A DNA stretch of 64,000 nt from Dinoroseobacter sp049801095 (GTDB taxonomy: Bacteria; Pseudomonadota; Alphaproteobacteria; Rhodobacterales; Rhodobacteraceae). The DNA lies in NCBI RefSeq assembly GCF_049801095.1, contig NZ_JBNAGH010000015.1:1-64000 (forward strand), written 5' to 3'. Within the stretch, counting starts at the first letter, position 1; every line of letters begins with the position of its first letter. Positions 61,301-64,000 of this stretch are shown piece after piece. The notes beneath the pieces were generated by a model. It had not been told where the DNA came from, made no database searches, and saw only the letters and a program-made list of their open reading frames with translations. The position numbers were made by a program, and so were the translations under genes.

Positions 61301-62343
61301 ACAGCGATATCACCGTGGACAGCTTTGGCCTCTTCGCGCGCACCAATGGCACTGCGGCAACGGCCGGGCAGCTCTACTGGTATGACGTCGCCGTATCAGA
61401 AACGGCCGCCGCGTCGGCAGCCAGCCCCGAGAGCTTTGCGGTGGCGGATTGGTCTGCCCAGGATCTTGCCAATGGCGGTGACATCCTCGTCACGATCCAG
61501 AGCCTGCCGAATGCCAATGGGGCGCCGATCCTCGGTCTGGAGTACCGTGTGGATGGCGGGGCCTGGACCAATGCAGCAGGTCTGGGAGATTTCACCATCT
61601 CGGGCTTGCCGGTGGATGCCCCTGCGAGCATCGCGCTGCGGGCCCTCAACGGGATCGGCGCGTCTGCTGCCAGTGACACCAAGACCGTGACCCCCACCGA
61701 GGCCACGCAAGCGTCCGATTACGATTACTTGCGGAGCTTCGAGGCCGCGGGTTTGGGGGATACCCAGCTGCAACTCGATGCGTTTGTTCCCGTGGGATCC
61801 ATGAGCGCCGAGGTGGTGGCGAATGCGGCCGCACCGGATGGCAAGGCGCTCGCCTTCTGGAAGACGACCGGCAATCTGAACGAGCTGACGGACACGGATG
61901 TGGCCGCGCGCCTTTCGGGGGGCTTCTCGAGGCTGACAGTCGCAGGGGAACTCCGAACATCTGCGGGCGGCGGGGACCGGTATTTCGTCGGGCTTCGCAC
62001 CGGGGGCGCGCGGATAACGGGTCTCTTCTTCAGCGGCGATCATGTGTTCCTGGTGACCGATATGGATGCGGGCACCCTGAATAACGGGGTCGGGGGGCGG
62101 CAGTTCCTGCTCCAGGGCATCGGCGCGCAACAGAATGTCCGCTTCGCCTTCGAGATCTCGGGCGACACGGTTCAGGCAAAAGCCTGGCCTTCCTCCGCCG
62201 CCGAGCCTGCGGGCTATACGAACACGATCACCACGTCAGATAGCAGTGTGATCACCGCCGACAGCTTCGGTCTGTTCGCCCGGACCAATGGCAGTGTGAC
62301 AAGCGCGGGCCAGCTCTATTGGTACGGGGTCGATCTCGACTAG
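58327..62343 (+). CDS. Secreted SGNH-hydrolase-like (sialate O-acetylesterase type) protein with duplicated C-terminal module
   Basis: 1338 residues from the ATG at 58327, giving a basic N-terminus and the hydrophobic stretch HWFIPVLLMSLLGGTLGSAG. Start uncertain: ATG 58276 and TTG 58210 are alternatives, and none has a good ribosome site. After a beta-sandwich region, VLLLGQSQVV (S345, block I) and DNGH (D548/H551, block V) form an SGNH/SASA-like catalytic site, suggesting removal of acetyl groups from a glycan. The C-terminal third is a Fn3-like plus LamG-like module repeated twice at 311-residue spacing. It is divergent from the beta-helix gene. Enzyme class is inferred from the motifs. 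Confidence 0.7.
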   Translation: MARWRPCRGNLTLGHWFIPVLLMSLLGGTLGSAGELGRDAQIANDRALAYRDANQTEQSLWPVLSGSPGAMHVVPVSDMAAASSATAGTAWSVSAPTRSYQMQINLANPFSISSMDNTNASDPSMASPFVEPPAIIPDLVELGDIVTLQAGVLAPGASFEQTRLFLDDANVTGALTTQTDGTATYVTTEPGRLTWRVIARNAAGNLSTLERSVMVTAISTDLPEATLLRAMTPGVAAPGPFSDGLVVGLIGDTQSAEVELAATAASGANGQTLEVRVVSQEGDTEQVGWTPLGTVFGGAVSGTVSVPKSTGWNKVQMRYASDPDTVWEDTTKWGVGYKVLLLGQSQVVIMLRQALSLHDMQHPGTASYYDNQDAAPIFGLIDTNTAGGGLQAMVDQFRAFDPDTPLMLVREAIPGQGTLDLVDDSRPGRTWADMQERVDAYGGDYTAVVQMWPSEDSGDFSNDAEAPYRILIGDTDWIAQSPYAAQVDHTLADVLEPGYVFAQHPATRHKYSLGDMRASEIAVANAYGLPVGPPIVDFQLEWLGNRLDNGHPEPEGPGNIRFGARLGVTLARALGLDTSQNPYITGTAELSADGTFLIVPLTPINGGSMYAIEPSDLAGWRVDNDPNGFVAELHGNSVWLVKDSGTWSPGATVSKVSNLTINTADTAAEEIRITQGEVYETWAPDILGLGIPVHGVQVGGQWTLPSLSVTSGAVAGSQTASAPDAFAAADWTATDAANGGGVDIAIARLPKTNGAPLTTLEYRIDGGAWTDAGGVGDFTLTGLAVDTEIDLQLRVVNATGAGSASDTKSATPTGTAALTGFLRAFGSATLGDDQTALDDFAPVGSMLAEVMANAAAPGGQALAFYKTSGNLNELTDTAVTEAISPGFTTLTVEGAFRTSSSGSDRYFIGSRKGATRMTGLFFSGDHVFLVTDLDAGTLDYGVGARPFLFQNSGPQQDIAFKLEITGDTIRGKAWPLSGSEPVDWVEITTSDNSDITVDSFGLFARTNGTAATAGQLYWYDVAVSETAAASAASPESFAVADWSAQDLANGGDILVTIQSLPNANGAPILGLEYRVDGGAWTNAAGLGDFTISGLPVDAPASIALRALNGIGASAASDTKTVTPTEATQASDYDYLRSFEAAGLGDTQLQLDAFVPVGSMSAEVVANAAAPDGKALAFWKTTGNLNELTDTDVAARLSGGFSRLTVAGELRTSAGGGDRYFVGLRTGGARITGLFFSGDHVFLVTDMDAGTLNNGVGGRQFLLQGIGAQQNVRFAFEISGDTVQAKAWPSSAAEPAGYTNTITTSDSSVITADSFGLFARTNGSVTSAGQLYWYGVDLD
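60484..62340 (+). repeat. Two-copy 933-bp coding duplication
   Basis: The module starting with AFAAADWTATDAANGG (about 60484-61410) is repeated as SFAVADWSAQDLANGG (about 61417-62340). Equivalent Trp codons lie at 60517 and 61450, 933 bp apart. GLFFSGDHVFLVTD and DSFGLFARTNG are shared without change. An in-frame tandem duplication inside the esterase gene. Confidence 0.88.
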
Positions 62344-62346
62344 GGG

Positions 62347-62383
62347 CCGCGCGTCGCACCTGACAACGCCGGGTGCGGCGCGG
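62347..62383 (+). terminator. Hairpin after the esterase gene
   Basis: CCGCGC (62347-62352) and CGCACC (62355-62360) pair with GGTGCG (62372-62377) and GCGCGG (62378-62383) around an 11-base loop, leaving a 2-base bulge. It starts 4 bp after the stop codon. No T tract. Confidence 0.5.
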
Positions 62384-62543
62384 ATCCGAAGGCCGGAATG
62401 ACGGCCCAGGTCCAAGAGAGCCGGGTCATCATCGCCCAGAACCAGGGAGCGCAGGACTGCGTTCCCTGACAGTGCAAAAGGCCTGGCAGGGGGAGAAAGG
62501 GCCGATCCCTGATCCCAGGCGGCACTTTCTGCAAGGAAGCGGT

Positions 62544-63599
62544 TCAGCTCGGCCGGGCGTCGGAAAAGGCCTGGGCCATGGCCGCGGCGTCCAGTCTTTT
62601 GGGCACATCGGCCGGGGGTTGGCGTTCAAACCCACCTCTCAGCGTGGCGATGGCTTCGGGACGGAAGCCCTTGAGGGCCAGCTGTGCGGCCTTGGCGATC
62701 GTAAAGGCCCAGGCCGTTGGCAGACTGAGCGGGCGGAAGCGTTTGATAAAGCGCAGCCGTGCACGATGCTTGAAGTAGAGCGAGAAGGATGAGGCCGGCC
62801 GACCCAGGGTCGGTGAGCCGATCGCGGTCCCGGCCTTGTGATACACAATCGCCTCAGGGCACATGGCCAGGCGCAGAGCGCCCCGTCTGAGCGCCCAATC
62901 CACCTCTTCATAATAGAGGAAATAGCTCTCATCCATCGGCCCGACCTGATCATAGAACTGGCGGGTGACAACCATGCTGGCCCCGGGGATGAACTGCATC
63001 TGTTCGCCATCCGGAGCAGCGGTATCCGCAAATTTCGAAAACAGGTTCAGGTTGCTGGTCACCCCGGTGAGCCAGTTGATGGTGCCGCCATCATTCTGGA
63101 TGGTGTCCGGGGTGTTATAATAGAGAATGCGGGCCGCCATCATGCCCCAATCCGCGGGCGTGTCGTGGCGGGACAGCGCGCCGGGTGTTTCCGGGGTCAC
63201 CACACTGTCGGGGTTCAGAACCCAGAAACGCGTCACCTCGGGGCGGGCGGCCAGATGCGCGAGCCCCCGGTTGACCCCTCCGGCAAAGCCCGCATTGACG
63301 CCCGTATCGATCAGGGTGATGTGATGACCGTCTTGCCCGAGGGCCGCGTCCGGATCATGGATCGTGATCGGCTTGGGCGTCGCGGTGATTTCCAGGGGGC
63401 TGTCCTTGGGGCAGAGATAGGCCTTGTCGCCCGAGGCCCAGGACGCGATCCGCGCCAGCGTATCGTCATCGGACGCGTTATCCACAACCACAATTTCAAG
63501 CTGGACATCCGAGGCCGCGAGCAGGCTTTCCAGGCAATCCAGGATCTCGTCAGCGGCGTTAAACGTTACGATCACAACACCTAGTCTAGAATTGGCCAT
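62544..63599 (-). CDS. Family 2 glycosyltransferase (rhamnosyltransferase-like)
   Basis: A 351-residue GT-A enzyme. LGVVIVTFNAADEILDCLESL opens the fold; IVVVDNASDDDT and FWVLNPDSVVTPETP carry the nucleotide and metal-binding acidic residues; ESYFLYYEEVDWALRRG is the acceptor-side motif seen in WbbL-like rhamnosyltransferases. The C-terminus has a hydrophobic segment (LPTAWAFTIAKAAQLALKG). ATG at 63599. Convergent with the esterase gene and divergent from the acyltransferase at the edge. With rmlABCD present, dTDP-rhamnose is a likely donor. Confidence 0.87.
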   Translation of the reverse strand: MANSRLGVVIVTFNAADEILDCLESLLAASDVQLEIVVVDNASDDDTLARIASWASGDKAYLCPKDSPLEITATPKPITIHDPDAALGQDGHHITLIDTGVNAGFAGGVNRGLAHLAARPEVTRFWVLNPDSVVTPETPGALSRHDTPADWGMMAARILYYNTPDTIQNDGGTINWLTGVTSNLNLFSKFADTAAPDGEQMQFIPGASMVVTRQFYDQVGPMDESYFLYYEEVDWALRRGALRLAMCPEAIVYHKAGTAIGSPTLGRPASSFSLYFKHRARLRFIKRFRPLSLPTAWAFTIAKAAQLALKGFRPEAIATLRGGFERQPPADVPKRLDAAAMAQAFSDARPS

Positions 63600-63715
63600 A
63601 CTCTTTTGCGATCCTGTGTGGGAGTGGGTAACAACCTATTGGCTAGCTTGGGTTCGAGTTAAAGTCGACAGAAAATCAAGGGCTCGGAAACGTCCGGATA
63701 TAGGATGGAGTTAAG

Positions 63716-63766
63716 ATGTCTCAGATACCTGAATCAAAGTTGAATATTTACGAAGAGAGGGGCTGA
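63716..63766 (+). CDS. Possible 16-codon leader peptide
   Basis: ATG TCT CAG ... GGC TGA encodes MSQIPESKLNIYEERG with GGAG five bases upstream. It ends two bases before the acyltransferase start, whose ribosome site (GAGAGGGG) lies inside it, so it could couple translation. It may equally be chance. Confidence 0.2.
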   Translation: MSQIPESKLNIYEERG

Positions 63767-63768
63767 AA

Positions 63769-64000
63769 ATGGCTTTGCAGTATACAGGCAAGCATTCCGA
63801 CACGTTCATGGAAGCTGCCAAACGCTATGGTCTTTTGCCAACCATCCGCACGCGCTTGCGGGATCTGGTCCTGCTGGTGCGGCGCCTGTATCTTGTCAAA
63901 GTCTGGAAGATGGACATCCATCCCTTCACCCTGATCTCTCTGCAGGCCATTCTGGACCGGACCTATCCGCGGGGCATCCATGTCGCCGAAGGCACGGCGA
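63769..64000 (+). CDS. Probable hexapeptide acyltransferase, N-terminal part (runs off the window)
   Basis: Partial gene, 77 residues visible, beginning MALQYTGKHSDTFMEAAKRY. WKMDIHPFTLISLQAILDR and TYPRGIHVAEGTA match the region just before the left-handed beta-helix of DapH/GlmU-related, WcaF-like acetyltransferases. The ATG at 63769 has GAGAGGGG upstream. It would add an acetyl or other acyl group to a sugar. The call rests on a short stretch. Confidence 0.5.
   Translation, partial: MALQYTGKHSDTFMEAAKRYGLLPTIRTRLRDLVLLVRRLYLVKVWKMDIHPFTLISLQAILDRTYPRGIHVAEGTA

Noticed and set aside
1..64000. Conjugation, type I secretion or toxin-antitoxin genes expected on such a plasmid
   Set aside because: Looked for relaxase, VirB/D, ABC-MFP transporter and small toxin pairs; none is recognisable in this window. 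They may lie elsewhere.
1..64000. tRNA or rRNA genes
   Set aside because: No cloverleaf-like or conserved rRNA stretch was seen by eye; a covariance-model scan could not be run.

Overview
This window is a piece of a high-GC alphaproteobacterial plasmid, most likely from the Rhodobacteraceae (roseobacter group). The diagnostic block is at 40.1-50.4 kb: a parB-parA pair, an origin-like intergenic region and a RepA-type initiator, followed at once by rmlC, rmlB, rmlD and rmlA. This layout matches the RepA-I 'biofilm plasmids' with a rhamnose operon known from roseobacters. The assignment is inferred from gene order and protein features. No rRNA or tRNA gene was seen.

Almost everything else makes, exports or decorates a cell-surface polysaccharide. 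0.2-3.4 kb (minus strand): galE, a pyruvyl transferase and a secreted trypsin-like protease. 3.7-7.0 kb: a large RTX protein with six 97-residue repeats. 7.1-9.7 kb: two sulfotransferase-like genes and kpsT. 9.8-13.5 kb: kpsE divergent from kpsM, plus a GT2 gene. 13.6-15.1 kb: manC. 15.3-17.6 kb: a GT2 gene divergent from an Alg14/Alg13-like (PssD/PssE) pair. 17.6-19.0 kb: 1.4 kb with no convincing large gene. 19.0-25.3 kb: Wzy-like polymerase, a second pyruvyl transferase, Wzx-like flippase, GT2 and a VanZ-like protein. 25.5-32.8 kb: a coiled-coil protein, a 1296-residue multidomain glycosyltransferase and two sulfotransferase-like genes. 32.8-39.8 kb (minus strand): ugd, yjbE-, yjbF- and yjbH-like genes and a FlaA1/CapD-type dehydratase.

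44.3-55.6 kb runs entirely on the plus strand: rmlC, rmlB, sulfotransferase, membrane acyltransferase, rmlD, sulfotransferase, rmlA, SDR, priming sugar-phosphate transferase, GT2-GT4 fusion and sulfotransferase, several linked by ATGA overlaps. 55.6-62.3 kb holds two large divergent genes for extracellular proteins: a right-handed beta-helix protein and an SGNH-type esterase with a duplicated C-terminal module. The window ends with a GT2 gene and the start of a probable acyltransferase.

Together the genes predict precursors UDP-Gal, UDP-GlcA, GDP-Man, dTDP-L-Rha and a UDP-2,6-dideoxyhexosamine; assembly by several glycosyltransferases; and substitution by pyruvate, acyl and, most strikingly, sulfate groups. 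Seven sulfotransferase-like genes lie in about 48 kb. Parts of both export logics are present, ABC-type (KpsMTE) and Wzx/Wzy, together with a YjbEFH module. The best candidate for something new is a plasmid-borne sulfated, pyruvylated, rhamnose-containing exopolysaccharide or adhesin system with its own secreted modifying enzymes.
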